Of a stretch of 8,051 nt of DNA, positions 1 to 7,829 are shown piece by piece. Within the stretch, counting starts at the first letter, position 1; each line of letters begins with the position of its first letter. The notes beneath the pieces were generated by a model that searched no databases, was not told the DNA's origin, and worked only from the letters and a program-made list of their open reading frames with translations. The position numbers were made by a program, and so were the translations under genes. The stretch comes from Gallionella sp. GTDB taxonomy: Bacteria > Pseudomonadota > Gammaproteobacteria > Burkholderiales > Gallionellaceae. The stretch spans positions 1-8,051 of the forward strand of contig JANYHX010000011.1 in the NCBI GenBank assembly GCA_025362155.1. Direction: 5' to 3'.

Positions 1-80
1 ACGCCGACAAATTCAAAAATCTGGTGGATTGTGATATCGCCGACTATATGGACAAGGAAGACTTCCTGAAAAAATTACAG
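1..80 (+). repeat. Left arm of an 80-bp perfect inverted repeat; inverted hldD fragment
   Basis: Bases 1-80 are an exact reverse complement of 231-310, with 150 nt between the arms. From base 3 the plus strand reads hldD codons 37-62 in sense (ADKFKN through KKLQ), the opposite direction to the main hldD copy. The match ends at base 80: bases 81 onward do not pair with bases 230 downward. The left limit is set by the window edge, so the repeat may be longer. It has no start of its own and no complete domain, so it is a displaced gene fragment and not a gene. A fold-back assembly or amplification artefact is the likeliest origin. Confidence 0.97.
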
Positions 81-416
81 AAAAGGCACTTCTTCATTCT
101 GGCAATAGTTCAGCAGCTCCAGTGTGTATTGATAATTGTTATCCATCATGTAGCGGCCATCCGTTTCCATGGTGTCGGAACACGCACCCTGATGCAGCAC
201 CGCACTGACCAGCCCATCGAAGAAACCTTCCTGTAATTTTTTCAGGAAGTCTTCCTTGTCCATATAGTCGGCGATATCACAATCCACCAGATTTTTGAAT
301 TTGTCGGCGTTCGCCAGATGATCCACCGCGATGATGTTATTTTCGCCGCGCTCATTGAGTGCCTTGACCAAATTGGAGCCGATAAATCCGGCAGCGCCGG
401 TGATGATGTAATACAT
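75..416 (-). CDS. hldD: ADP-L-glycero-D-manno-heptose 6-epimerase, 3' truncated at an inverted-repeat junction
   Basis: HldD (RfaD/GmhD) converts ADP-D-glycero-beta-D-manno-heptose to the L-glycero epimer, the last cytoplasmic step in making the LPS inner-core heptose donor. The N-terminal NADP-binding Rossmann motif is clear ([10 protein letters not shown], Gly7/Gly10/Gly13), with Asp32 after the second strand. The family stretches [11 protein letters not shown] and YMMDNNYQY follow at about residues 47 and 90. The protein matches E. coli RfaD through VPFL (110-113). The family then continues Tyr-Ala-Ser-Ser, but here a TAA follows because the sequence enters the inverted copy at base 80. 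Only about 113 of roughly 310-330 residues are present, and the catalytic Tyr-x3-Lys and the substrate domain are missing. The ATG at 416 is well supported by AAGGAG 6 nt upstream. The gene follows the heptose kinase gene after 81 nt. Identity is secure; whether the truncation is real is doubtful. Confidence 0.93.
   Translation of the reverse strand: MYYIITGAAGFIGSNLVKALNERGENNIIAVDHLANADKFKNLVDCDIADYMDKEDFLKKLQEGFFDGLVSAVLHQGACSDTMETDGRYMMDNNYQYTLELLNYCQNEEVPFL
231..310 (-). repeat. Right arm of the 80-bp inverted repeat, inside hldD
   Basis: This is the native copy of the repeated segment, covering hldD codons 36 (in part) to 62. It is continuous and in frame with the Rossmann start of hldD on one side and with the conserved substrate-domain residues on the other. 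It is therefore the original, and 1-80 is the displaced copy. No mismatch separates the two arms, which suggests a very recent event or a technical one. Confidence 0.97.
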
Positions 417-497
417 TTTCTACTCCTTGAAAACGGTGAAAAGTGACTCACCGCGATGCGGCTCAGGTGATACGTGAAACGAAGAACGGTCTTTATT

Positions 498-1442
498 TCA
501 CATTTCACTCATGTTTTTAATAATCTCTTCGCGGCTGACCACAGCGGTACCCAGCTTGCCGACTACAATGCCGGCGGCGCGGTTGGCGATACGCATGGCA
601 ACTGGCAGGTCTGCGCCGCTGGCAATCATTACCGCCAGTGTAGCGATCACTGTATCACCCGCGCCGCTGACATCGAACACTTCACGGGTGTGTGTTGGTT
701 CGTGCAACACCTCCTTCTCGCGAAACAAACTCATGCCGTCTTCACTCCGCGTAACCAGCAGCGCATCGAGTTGCAAGTCGGTACGCAATTTTTCAGCTTT
801 ACTATTGAGTTCGGCTTCGCTCTTCCAACTGCCCGCCACTTCGCGAAACTCACTGCGGTTCGGCGTGAGCAAGGTTGCGCCGCGATAACGGGCGTAATCA
901 TCGCCCTTGGGATCGACCAATACAGGCTTGCCTGCGGCGCGCACCAGCCGGATCATTTCGCCTATATGCGCCAGCCCGCCCTTGCCGTAGTCAGACAGAA
1001 TCACGACATCAGCCAGTGGCAATTGCACGCGAAAATCTTCCAGTGCGTTGTGCAGCACTTCGTGGCTGGGCGGGGTTTCAAAATCAATACGCAATAATTG
1101 TTGATGCCGCGCAATAGCGCGCAGCTTGATGATAGTGGAAATGCTGTTATCGCGATGCAACAGTGCGGTGAGGTTACTATGCTCGCTCAGTAATTTTTCC
1201 AGACAGGCGCCCGCTTCGTCTTCTCCTACCACTGACAAGAGTGTCGCATGCGCGCCCAGTGCGGCAATATTGCGCGCCACGTTAGCTGCGCCACCGGGAC
1301 GCTCTTCGACGCGCTCGACCTTGAGCACCGGCACCGGTGCTTCCGGCGAGATGCGATTAACATCGCCAAACCAGTAACGGTCCAGCATCACATCGCCGAC
1401 GACTAATATTTTTGCGTTATTAAATTTTGGCAACGCGCTCAT
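498..1442 (-). CDS. hldA: D-glycero-beta-D-manno-heptose-7-phosphate kinase (HldE N-terminal type, monofunctional)
   Basis: This 314-residue cytoplasmic PfkB/ribokinase-family sugar kinase (rfaE1) phosphorylates heptose-7-phosphate at C1, on the path to ADP-heptose for the LPS inner core. It is colinear with the first two thirds of E. coli HldE. Visible landmarks are VVGDVMLDRYW (14-24), RISPEAPVPV (30-39), the PfkB signature PGGAAN (49-54), LVDPKG, LLTPN and the C-terminal signature DVSGAGDT with catalytic Asp263. It ends after the kinase domain, so it lacks the cytidylyltransferase-like adenylyltransferase half (HldC/RfaE2), which must be encoded elsewhere. The start is the ATG at 1442, where homology begins (MSALPKF), with a modest CGGAA 8-12 nt upstream. 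An in-frame TTG at 1475 would add 11 unlikely residues and overlap pyrF. The gene begins 16 nt after the pyrF stop, so co-transcription is likely. Confidence 0.95.
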   Translation of the reverse strand: MSALPKFNNAKILVVGDVMLDRYWFGDVNRISPEAPVPVLKVERVEERPGGAANVARNIAALGAHATLLSVVGEDEAGACLEKLLSEHSNLTALLHRDNSISTIIKLRAIARHQQLLRIDFETPPSHEVLHNALEDFRVQLPLADVVILSDYGKGGLAHIGEMIRLVRAAGKPVLVDPKGDDYARYRGATLLTPNRSEFREVAGSWKSEAELNSKAEKLRTDLQLDALLVTRSEDGMSLFREKEVLHEPTHTREVFDVSGAGDTVIATLAVMIASGADLPVAMRIANRAAGIVVGKLGTAVVSREEIIKNMSEM

Positions 1443-1458
1443 GTTTGTATTCCGCAAT

Positions 1459-2160
1459 TCATTGCAGCACTCCAATTTCCTTGTTGATGTCGAGTAAAGC
1501 CTGTAATGGATCCACTGCCTGCGTAATTGGACGGCCGATCACCAGATAGCTGGAACCGGCTTGCAGCGCGGCTTGCGGGGTCATCACCCGCGATTGGTCG
1601 TCAAGGCTGGCATGGGCAGGGCGGATGCCCGGCGTTACCAGACAAAATTCAGCACCGCAATGTTTGCGCAACAGCGCCACTTCCTGAGCAGAGCACACCA
1701 CGCCATCCAGACCGCTATTGCGCGCCAAGGTTGCCAAGCGCAAAACCATATCGGCAGGCGTGGCGTTAATGCCGATTTCAGCCAGGTCTGCTTGCGCCAT
1801 GCTGGTCAGCAAGGTGACAGCAACCAGCTTGGGTTGTTGTTCAGTGCGGGCAATTGCCTCGCGTGCCGCATCCAGCATTTTACGTCCGCCCAAGGCATGC
1901 ACATTGATCATCCACACACCCAGGCTGGCAGCGACTTTACAGGCTTGCGCAGTGGTGTTGGGAATGTCGTGAAATTTCAGATCAAGAAAAATCTCAAAGC
2001 CGCGACGCATGAGTTGTTCCAGGAATGCAGGGCCGGTGGCAGTGAACAGTTCTTTGCCCACTTTCAAACGGCACAATGTGGGTTGCAGTCTCTCCGCCAA
2101 TGCCAGCGCAGACGTTGCATTTGGGAAATCCAGCGCGATAATGATTTTAGGGTCGTTCAT
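1459..2160 (-). CDS. pyrF: Orotidine 5'-phosphate decarboxylase
   Basis: PyrF decarboxylates OMP to UMP, the last step of de novo pyrimidine synthesis, in the cytoplasm as a dimeric TIM barrel. The 233-residue product has the short bacterial (class I) length. It shows IIIALDFP at the start (Asp11), KVGKELF (33-39), the catalytic Asp-x-Lys-x-x-Asp in [10 protein letters not shown] (Asp60, Lys62, Asp65), and the phosphate-gripping segments TPGIRPA and VIGRPIT near the C-terminus. The ATG at 2160 overlaps the lapB TGA in an ATGA arrangement, which suggests translational coupling. GGAA lies 8-11 nt upstream, within lapB. An upstream in-frame start near 2259 would only add residues read out of frame from the lapB rubredoxin region, so I rejected it. 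A pyrimidine gene between LPS genes is a known gammaproteobacterial and betaproteobacterial arrangement (lapB-pyrF). Confidence 0.97.
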   Translation of the reverse strand: MNDPKIIIALDFPNATSALALAERLQPTLCRLKVGKELFTATGPAFLEQLMRRGFEIFLDLKFHDIPNTTAQACKVAASLGVWMINVHALGGRKMLDAAREAIARTEQQPKLVAVTLLTSMAQADLAEIGINATPADMVLRLATLARNSGLDGVVCSAQEVALLRKHCGAEFCLVTPGIRPAHASLDDQSRVMTPQAALQAGSSYLVIGRPITQAVDPLQALLDINKEIGVLQ

Positions 2161-3332
2161 AACGACATTCCGGCCTCTTCGCCACGCCGCGGCGGGTAGC
2201 TGCCCCAAGCCTGGCAGGCCGGGCAGTGCCAATAAAACTGGCGCGCCTTGAAGCCGCAATGGGCGCAGTGATAGGTGGCCAGATTGCGCGTGCGTTTATG
2301 CACCAAATCTTTCACCAACTCAATATCGGCGCGGCGGTCGGTGGGCAATTCCAGCAGCCGGGCTTCCAGTAATTTATTCAGCCCCAGCAAGGTCGGGTTA
2401 CGTTCCAACTCTTCGCGTACCAAGTGGTAAGCGGCAGCCGGGCCTTCGTTTTTTAGCACGCCACCAAACACTACATTCATCAAGTCCAGCGAATGATAGT
2501 TCCTCAAGTATTCGCGCAATAAGGCCATGCCCTCAGCTTCGCGATTCTGGCTACGATAGGCATCCAACAGTCGTTCCGCAACCAGAGGCAGGTATTGCGC
2601 ATCTTGCGCTTCGATGTTTTTCCAAGTATTGATTGCTTCCTCGTGCTTGCCTTCGCTGAGCAGCAAATCGCCCAACATGATGGTGACCCGTACCGCGTTT
2701 GGATCATCGTGCAGCGCTTGGTGCAAATATTTGCGTGCCGCGGGCAGATTGTCCTGGGCAATTTCCTCGCTCGCCAGTTCGCAATAAAAAAACGCCGCCT
2801 CTTTGCTGTATGACTGGCCGGACACTGCGGCCAGTCGGCTGGTCACCGCAATTGCCTTAAGCCAGTCATGTTCTTTTTGAAATAGCTCCAGCAAAAATTC
2901 CAACGATTGTTTAGCATAGGCGGTACTTTCCAGTTCGCTGAACAGACTTTCGGCTCGATCCAGAATGCCCGCTTTCAGATAATCCTGCGCTAACTCAAAG
3001 ACGGCTTGCTGACGTTTATCATCGTCCAGATCGGCTCTGTCAACCAGGTTGTGATGCATGCGCAAAGCGCGATCTACTTCCCCGCGACGGCGGAACAGGC
3101 TGCCCAACGCGAAGTGCAATTCAACGGTTTGTGGATCGACTTTCACCACTTCAATAAAAGCTTCAATGGCTTTATCCTGTTGCTCGTTCAGCAAGAAATT
3201 CAGCCCTTGAAAGTACGAATTGGGCAGCACATTCGATTCCAGCAGCAACTCCTTAATATCGATGCGCGCGGCCAACCATCCCATGCCAAAAAACAATGGG
3301 AAAATCAGCAGCATCCAGAGTTGGAATTCCAT
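2157..3332 (-). CDS. lapB: LapB (YciM) LPS assembly regulator, TPR and rubredoxin domains
   Basis: LapB is an inner-membrane-anchored cytoplasmic protein. In E. coli it recruits LpxC to the FtsH protease and so limits lipid A synthesis, in balance with phospholipid. The 391 residues match the family length (E. coli 389). An N-terminal membrane anchor spans about residues 5-22. Tandem TPR-like helical repeats fill about 35-345, for example [20 protein letters not shown] and the later [17 protein letters not shown]-terminal rubredoxin-type metal knuckle has CAHC and CPAC pairs (Cys356, Cys359, Cys370, Cys373), all four intact. The ATG at 3332 gives the usual [11 protein letters not shown]-type start, but I see no good Shine-Dalgarno in the 20 nt before it. 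Translation may therefore be coupled to lapA, which stops 22 nt upstream. The 3' end overlaps pyrF by 4 nt. Confidence 0.96.
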   Translation of the reverse strand: MEFQLWMLLIFPLFFGMGWLAARIDIKELLLESNVLPNSYFQGLNFLLNEQQDKAIEAFIEVVKVDPQTVELHFALGSLFRRRGEVDRALRMHHNLVDRADLDDDKRQQAVFELAQDYLKAGILDRAESLFSELESTAYAKQSLEFLLELFQKEHDWLKAIAVTSRLAAVSGQSYSKEAAFFYCELASEEIAQDNLPAARKYLHQALHDDPNAVRVTIMLGDLLLSEGKHEEAINTWKNIEAQDAQYLPLVAERLLDAYRSQNREAEGMALLREYLRNYHSLDLMNVVFGGVLKNEGPAAAYHLVREELERNPTLLGLNKLLEARLLELPTDRRADIELVKDLVHKRTRNLATYHCAHCGFKARQFYWHCPACQAWGSYPPRRGEEAGMSL

Positions 3333-3354
3333 AACTGAAATATCGGTTGAAGGA

Positions 3355-3642
3355 TTATTTGGGTAGTTGTTGCGTGCCGCCGATATCAGCTAACTTGTTT
3401 CTGATCCGGATATCGCGCTGCAGATTGCCGATTTCGCGCCGCTGCTGCAGCACATTCGCCAACATGGCGATAACGCCAACCGCTGTGCCGGCGGCGAAAA
3501 ATATCAGCAGCACAAGTACCAGAGATGACTGCCATTCGTAGCCGAAAAAATAGTGCAAGGTAATCGGCTGATCGTTTTTGACGGCGAAGCCAAGCAGCAC
3601 AAGGAATATGACTACGCGAAAAATCCAATTGAGATAACGCAT
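3355..3642 (-). CDS. lapA: LapA (YciS, DUF1049) inner-membrane LPS assembly protein
   Basis: LapA is a small inner-membrane partner of LapB in controlling LPS synthesis and assembly. The 95-residue product has two hydrophobic segments (about residues 5-22 and 40-63) separated by a short hydrophilic link containing KNDQPITLHYFFG, the typical DUF1049 pattern. A basic, Arg- and Gln-rich helix follows (about 65-85, QQRREIGNLQRDIRIRNKL), likely a cytoplasmic coiled coil. The ATG at 3642 is preferred because GGGGCG sits 6-11 nt upstream. A GTG at 3648 would add two residues and leave the SD too close. It is the first gene after the ihfB terminator and directly precedes lapB. Sequence conservation in this family is low, so the identification leans on topology, size and the lapB neighbour. 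Confidence 0.92.
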   Translation of the reverse strand: MRYLNWIFRVVIFLVLLGFAVKNDQPITLHYFFGYEWQSSLVLVLLIFFAAGTAVGVIAMLANVLQQRREIGNLQRDIRIRNKLADIGGTQQLPK

Positions 3643-3687
3643 GAGCACGCCCCATAAATAAATCGAAAATCATCGCAACGATAACAT

Positions 3688-3721
3688 AAAAAAAGGCGGC
3701 TATACCTTGCGATATGCCGCC
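3688..3721 (-). terminator. Intrinsic terminator between ihfB and lapA
   Basis: On the minus strand GGCGGC pairs with GCCGCC (six G-C pairs, 3716-3721 with 3695-3700). The stem can extend by ATA/TAT across one bulged A, and a run of seven T follows at once (3694-3688). It starts about 25 nt after the ihfB stop and ends about 45 nt before the lapA start. This suits rho-independent termination of the aroA-cmk/rpsA/ihfB transcript. lapA and downstream genes would then need their own promoter or read-through; I could not identify a convincing -35/-10 pair in the 45 nt that remain. Confidence 0.78.
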
Positions 3722-3745
3722 AATTTTAAGTTGCCGATCCAGAAA

Positions 3746-4036
3746 TCAAGGCTTTAGTTTTTCGCAGACCCGTTCCCTGAGTTCCTTGCCTGCCTTGAAA
3801 TGCGGAACATACTTGGCTGGCACTTTTACTTTGTCGCCGGTCTTGGGATTGCGTCCCTGACGTGGCGGACGGTAATTCAGGCCGAAGCTGCCAAAGCCGC
3901 GAATTTCGACTCGTCCGCCGCGTGCCAGCGTGGCTGACAAAGCATCGAGAATCACTTTAACAGCCAGTTCCGCATCCTTGGCCAACAATTGGGGATGCAA
4001 CTCGGCAAGCTTGGCAATTAAATCAGAACGAATCAT
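3746..4036 (-). CDS. ihfB: Integration host factor subunit beta
   Basis: IhfB pairs with IhfA to form IHF, a nucleoid protein that bends DNA sharply at specific sites and supports transcription, replication and recombination. The 96-residue product has the usual length (E. coli 94). It carries the DNABII core: EIRGFGSF (44-51, including Arg46), the beta-arm segment [10 protein letters not shown] with the DNA-intercalating Pro64, and [16 protein letters not shown] in the C-terminal helix. The KYVPHFK segment and RNPKTGD favour IhfB over HU or IhfA, as does its position just after rpsA, the conserved proteobacterial arrangement. GAGAGG 7-12 nt before the ATG at 4036 supports the start. It begins 16 nt after the rpsA stop and is probably co-transcribed with it. 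Confidence 0.97.
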   Translation of the reverse strand: MIRSDLIAKLAELHPQLLAKDAELAVKVILDALSATLARGGRVEIRGFGSFGLNYRPPRQGRNPKTGDKVKVPAKYVPHFKAGKELRERVCEKLKP

Positions 4037-4052
4037 GGCGAGCCTCTCAATC

Positions 4053-5774
4053 TCAAGCTTCTGTTTTGCTGCCGGTCATCTTGGCCTTCAGCAATGCGCC
4101 CAGATTGGTAGTGCCCGCATTGGCATTACTTTCTGAAGAAAGCTTCTGCATTGCAGCGGTATCCTCAGTCTTGTTTAATGCCTTGATCGACAGATTGATG
4201 CCACGATTTTTGCGATCCACATTGATGATAACAGCAGTCACACTATCGCCTTCCTTGAGGTGATTGCGTATATCTTCGACGCGATCAGCAGATACTTCAG
4301 ATGACTTCAGATAGGCCTCCACATCGCCATCCAAGGCAATGGTTGCGCCCTTGGCATCCAATGATTTCACCTTGCCGGTGACCACGGCGCCTTTTTCATG
4401 GCTGGCGGCAAATCCGCCGAACGGATCCCCTTCCATTTGTTTAATGCCCAGCGAAATACGTTCGCGTTCCACGTCAATTGCCAATACCACGGCTTCAACT
4501 TCGTCGCCTTTCTTGTAATTACGTACCGCTTCTTCGCCAGGCTGGCTCCAAGACAGGTCGGACAAATGCACCAGACCATCGATACCACCATCCAGGCCAA
4601 TGAATACACCAAAGTCGGTAATGGACTTGATCGCGCCCTTAACTTTGTCGCCTTTTTTATGGTTGATCTCGAAATCATCCCACGGGTTGGATTGGCATTG
4701 CTTCATGCCCAACGAAATACGGCGGCGCGCTTCGTCGATTTCCAGAATCATCACTTCGACTTCATCACCAAGACTTACCACTTTGGAAGGATGGACATTC
4801 TTGTTGGTCCAATCCATTTCGGAAACGTGTACCAGACCCTCGATGCCCTGTTCGATTTCCACGAAGGAGCCGTAGTCGGTTAAATTAGTCACCTTGCCGA
4901 ACATGCGTGTGCCTTGCGGGTAGCGGCGTGCCAGACCATTCCACGGGTCATCGCCCATTTGCTTGATACCCAGCGAAACGCGGTTTTTCTCTTGGTCGAA
5001 CTTCAGAATCTTGGCTTCAATTTCGTCGCCAACGGTCAATACTTCGGATGGATGCTTCACGCGGCGCCATGCCAGGTCGGTGATATGCAACAGCCCGTCG
5101 ATGCCGCCCAGATCAACGAATGCGCCGTAGTCGGTAATGTTTTTGACCACGCCCTTAACGATTGCGCCTTCCTTGAGATTTTCCATGACGGCTTCACGAT
5201 CCGCACCCACGCTCGCTTCGAGCACGGCACGACGGGAAACCACTACGTTATTGCGTTTGCGATCCAGCTTGATGACCTTTAATTCCATGGTCTTGTTTTC
5301 GTATGGCGTAGTGTCCTTGACGGGACGTATATCCACCAGCGAGCCCGGCAGGAACGCGCGGATACCATTGACCATCGCAGTGAGGCCGCCCTTGACCTTG
5401 CCGCTGACAAAACCTTCGACGATCTTGCCTTCTTCCATCGCGATTTCCAACTCATGCCATGCCGCCAAACGTTTGGCTTTTTCGCGTGACAGCTTGGTCT
5501 CGCCATAGCCGTTTTCCAGCGCTTCAATCGCGACAGTGACGAAATCACCTGCCTTGACTTCCAGTTCGCCTTTGGCGTTATAAAATTCTTCGATTGCAAT
5601 TAAGCTTTCGGACTTTAGTCCGGCATTCACCACTACCATGTTGTGGTCAACGCGCACGACCTGTGCGGTAATCAATTCACCGGCGCGCATTTCCTTGCGC
5701 GTCAAACTTTCTTCAAACATTGCTGCGAAACTATCGGGATCTTGTATAGCTGCTGCGGTTGCGGTTGCGTTCAT
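4053..5774 (-). CDS. rpsA: 30S ribosomal protein S1
   Basis: S1 binds mRNA on the 30S subunit and is needed to initiate on structured or weak-SD messages. The 573-residue product has the six S1 (OB-fold) repeats of a full-length proteobacterial S1 (E. coli 557), at about 30-98, 116-180, 200-270, 287-357, 374-445 and 461-530. Domains 3-5 show the repeated signature [34 protein letters not shown], followed by [27 protein letters not shown] and closing with [13 protein letters not shown] ends. The first two domains are more divergent, as expected for the ribosome-binding part. The start at 5774 ([16 protein letters not shown]) has AGG 9-11 nt upstream, and the conserved FAAMFEESL block begins at residue 16. 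The last 30 or so residues are low-complexity Ser/Ala/Thr/Lys. The repeated DNA inside the gene comes from the domain repetition. Confidence 0.98.
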   Translation of the reverse strand: MNATATAAAIQDPDSFAAMFEESLTRKEMRAGELITAQVVRVDHNMVVVNAGLKSESLIAIEEFYNAKGELEVKAGDFVTVAIEALENGYGETKLSREKAKRLAAWHELEIAMEEGKIVEGFVSGKVKGGLTAMVNGIRAFLPGSLVDIRPVKDTTPYENKTMELKVIKLDRKRNNVVVSRRAVLEASVGADREAVMENLKEGAIVKGVVKNITDYGAFVDLGGIDGLLHITDLAWRRVKHPSEVLTVGDEIEAKILKFDQEKNRVSLGIKQMGDDPWNGLARRYPQGTRMFGKVTNLTDYGSFVEIEQGIEGLVHVSEMDWTNKNVHPSKVVSLGDEVEVMILEIDEARRRISLGMKQCQSNPWDDFEINHKKGDKVKGAIKSITDFGVFIGLDGGIDGLVHLSDLSWSQPGEEAVRNYKKGDEVEAVVLAIDVERERISLGIKQMEGDPFGGFAASHEKGAVVTGKVKSLDAKGATIALDGDVEAYLKSSEVSADRVEDIRNHLKEGDSVTAVIINVDRKNRGINLSIKALNKTEDTAAMQKLSSESNANAGTTNLGALLKAKMTGSKTEA

Positions 5775-5796
5775 CGGATATACCTAAAAATTTCTG

Positions 5797-5811
5797 TCTG
5801 TGGTAAACAGA
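5797..5811 (-). promoter_or_regulatory. Small hairpin in the rpsA leader
   Basis: On the minus strand TCTGT and ACAGA can form a five-pair stem around a TTACC loop, about 23-37 nt before the rpsA start codon and upstream of the AGG ribosome-binding site. E. coli rpsA is autoregulated by S1 through hairpins in its leader, so a leader hairpin here is of interest. However, the stem is short and AT-rich and could be chance. The rest of the 93-nt gap to cmk (5775-5867) shows no convincing promoter or terminator. Confidence 0.3.
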
Positions 5812-5867
5812 GGGTTAGTTAACGTTCCCAACTGACGGAGAGTCTGATGGGGCCTAGCTTTATTGCC

Positions 5868-7829
5868 TTACGCCGGGTGAAATGCCGACACTTTCTGAAA
5901 TGCCTCCAGGATTTCCAGCACAGCTTCATCAATACTGAGAGCGGTGGTATCCAGCAGAGTTGCACCGGGCGCCTGTTGTAATGGAGAAACGGTACGTCGT
6001 GTGTCACGCTCATCACGCAGCCGTATATCCATCAAAAGGGCGGCGATATTAGCACCGATTCCTTTTTCCATCAACTGCTTATAACGGCGCTCGGCACGCG
6101 CCTCCGGGCTGGCGGTCAGAAAGATTTTCAATATAGCGTCCGGAAACACCACCGAGGCCATATCGCGCCCATCCGCTACCAAGCCAGGCGCACGGCGAAA
6201 GGCCTGTTGCTTGGCCAGCAGCGCCGCACGCACCTTGGGTAATTCCGCCACTTTCGAAGCCGCAGCCGCACATTGTTCGCTACGCAATTCATCGCCGACC
6301 AATGCGCCATCCAGCCAGATTTGTTCGCCTTCGAAACGTATCTCGATACGCTCAGCCAATGCCGTCAAGCCTGTTTCGTCGCCCAGACGAGTCCCCTCAC
6401 GCTGCGCCGCCATCCCCAGCACGCGATAGAGCGCGCCGCTGTCGAGATAGTGATAGCCGAGCTTTGCTGCAACCAGTTGCGCTACTGTTCCTTTGCCGGA
6501 TGCCGAGGGGCCATCAATCGCAATCACCGGCACGGCCTGCACCACCTCGCGGAAGCGCGCGAAATAATCCGGGAAAGTTTTAGCGACACAGTGGGGATCG
6601 TTGATGCGTATTCCTTCAGTGCCAAAAGCGGCAAGCGAGAAACACATCGCCATACGGTGGTCGTCGTAGGTGTCAATCGCGGCATGATGAATTTTTTCCG
6701 GTGGCGTGATACGGATAAAATCCTCGCCCTCTTCCACAGTCGCCCCCACTTTGCGCAGCTCGGCCGCCATCGCCGCGATACGGTCGGTTTCCTTGATGCG
6801 CCAACTGGCGATGTTGCGCAGCGTGCTTGTCCCCTCTGCGAATAAGGCAACCACCGCCAAGGTCATCGCCGCATCCGGGATGTGATTGCAATCCAGGTCA
6901 ATCGCTTTCAACGTGCCATTTAACGGAGCGCGCGCCTCCATCCAGTTCGCACCTTGCTCGATTTGCGCACCCATCAATGCCAGCGCATCGGCAAAACGCA
7001 CATCGCCCTGAATGCTATTGCTGCCCACGCCCTCAATGCGCACCGGGCCGCCACCGATGGCACCCGCAGCGAGAAAATACGAGGCCGATGATGCATCACC
7101 TTCAACATATACCACGCCGGGGGACTGATAGCGGCTTCCCCCTTCGACGGTAAAACTATGCCACTCATTGCGCCGCACGGCCACCCCAAAGCGCGCCATC
7201 ATCGCCAACGTGATTTCAATATACGGTTTGGAAATCAACTCGCCGACTATCTCCACAGTGACGTCGCTATTCAATAGCGGCAAGGCCATCAGCAAGGCAG
7301 TGAGATATTGGCTGGACACATCGCCGCGCAGGCTGACGCGACTTGTCCCGGTTAATGTCGCCGGATGAATCTCCAGCGGCGGGAAACCTTCATTGTTCAG
7401 GTACTCGATATTCGCGCCGAGGGCGCTCAAGGCATCCACCAGATCGCCGATGGGTCGCTCGTGCATCCGGGGCACGCCGGATAATTTGTAGTCTCCATCC
7501 GACAAAGCCAGCGCCGCTGTCAGCGGACGAAACGCGGTGCCGGCATTGCCCAAGAATAATTCGGCGCGCTTGACCGGAAAATTCCCGCCACAGCCCTGCA
7601 CGCGGAACACATGCGACTTCAGTTGCTCCACCACGACACCCAGGGTGCGCAAGCCGTCCAGCATGCGCTCGGTATCGTCCGACAGCAGCACATCGCGAAT
7701 CTCGGTAGTCCCTTGCGCCAAGGCAGACAACAGCAATATGCGGTTGGTAATACTTTTTGAGCCGGGTAACGTGATCGTGCCGCGCGCCCCTAACAAGGGG
7801 GGGATGGCTATAAAATTTGCGGGTGTCAT
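5868..7829 (-). CDS. aroA-cmk: Fused EPSP synthase (AroA) and cytidylate kinase (Cmk)
   Basis: One 653-residue reading frame carries two complete cytoplasmic enzymes. Residues 1 to about 430 are 3-phosphoshikimate 1-carboxyvinyltransferase, which joins PEP to shikimate-3-phosphate for aromatic amino acid synthesis. Landmarks are GSKSITNR (23-30; Lys25, Arg30), the class I PEP-site motif [10 protein letters not shown], Asp319, RIKETDR (Glu347), DDHRMAM and Lys417 in VAKTFPDY. Class I enzymes are typically glyphosate-sensitive. Residues about 433-653 are CMP/dCMP kinase: Walker [10 protein letters not shown] (440-448), [23 protein letters not shown] for the CMP site and the arginine-rich lid RDERDTRR. 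The junction ([14 protein letters not shown]) has essentially no linker, and the summed length equals E. coli AroA (427) plus Cmk (227), so the two genes appear joined by loss of a stop. Fused AroA-Cmk is known in betaproteobacteria. The ATG at 7829 matches the family N-terminus but has only a weak SD-like GAAG upstream. Confidence 0.97.
   Translation of the reverse strand: MTPANFIAIPPLLGARGTITLPGSKSITNRILLLSALAQGTTEIRDVLLSDDTERMLDGLRTLGVVVEQLKSHVFRVQGCGGNFPVKRAELFLGNAGTAFRPLTAALALSDGDYKLSGVPRMHERPIGDLVDALSALGANIEYLNNEGFPPLEIHPATLTGTSRVSLRGDVSSQYLTALLMALPLLNSDVTVEIVGELISKPYIEITLAMMARFGVAVRRNEWHSFTVEGGSRYQSPGVVYVEGDASSASYFLAAGAIGGGPVRIEGVGSNSIQGDVRFADALALMGAQIEQGANWMEARAPLNGTLKAIDLDCNHIPDAAMTLAVVALFAEGTSTLRNIASWRIKETDRIAAMAAELRKVGATVEEGEDFIRITPPEKIHHAAIDTYDDHRMAMCFSLAAFGTEGIRINDPHCVAKTFPDYFARFREVVQAVPVIAIDGPSASGKGTVAQLVAAKLGYHYLDSGALYRVLGMAAQREGTRLGDETGLTALAERIEIRFEGEQIWLDGALVGDELRSEQCAAAASKVAELPKVRAALLAKQQAFRRAPGLVADGRDMASVVFPDAILKIFLTASPEARAERRYKQLMEKGIGANIAALLMDIRLRDERDTRRTVSPLQQAPGATLLDTTALSIDEAVLEILEAFQKVSAFHPA
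6533..6550 (-). promoter_or_regulatory. Possible internal ribosome-binding site and GTG start for free Cmk
   Basis: At the domain boundary the minus strand reads GAGGTG, a good anti-SD match, then nine bases, then an in-frame GTG (6533-6531, residue 433 of the fusion). Initiation there would give a 221-residue protein beginning just before [13 protein letters not shown], almost exactly a free cytidylate kinase. The GAGGTG also simply encodes Glu-Val in the fused protein. This could therefore be chance, a relic of a former separate cmk start, or a working second start. Confidence 0.3.

Noticed and set aside
24..236. Plus-strand frame of 70 codons at the left end
   Set aside because: It begins inside the inverted hldD fragment and continues antisense through native hldD. 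It is a product of the chimeric junction, not a gene.
417..497. Possible hairpin (TCACC…GGTGA with inner CCGC/GCGG) between the heptose kinase gene and hldD
   Set aside because: Only four to five pairs, no T-run, and the two foldings compete; not enough to call a terminator or regulatory element.
242..508. Minus-strand frame spanning the gap between the heptose kinase gene and hldD
   Set aside because: Out of frame with hldD, which has clear homology and a strong SD over the same bases.
474..1097. 207-codon plus-strand frame opposite the heptose kinase gene
   Set aside because: Antisense shadow of a conserved gene; the translation resembles no family and has low-complexity shadow composition.
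1561..2199. 212-codon plus-strand frame opposite pyrF
   Set aside because: Antisense shadow of pyrF, whose catalytic motifs are intact on the minus strand.
4398..4883. 161-codon plus-strand frame opposite rpsA
   Set aside because: Antisense of the S1 repeats; the apparent internal similarity simply reflects the repeated S1 domains.
4400..5300. Recurrent short similar DNA stretches within rpsA
   Set aside because: They encode the repeated S1-domain signatures (TDYG…F and ISLGIKQ-type ends), so protein domain repetition explains them.
6273..6845. 190-codon plus-strand frame opposite aroA-cmk
   Set aside because: Antisense shadow spanning the AroA/Cmk boundary, with no recognisable domain.
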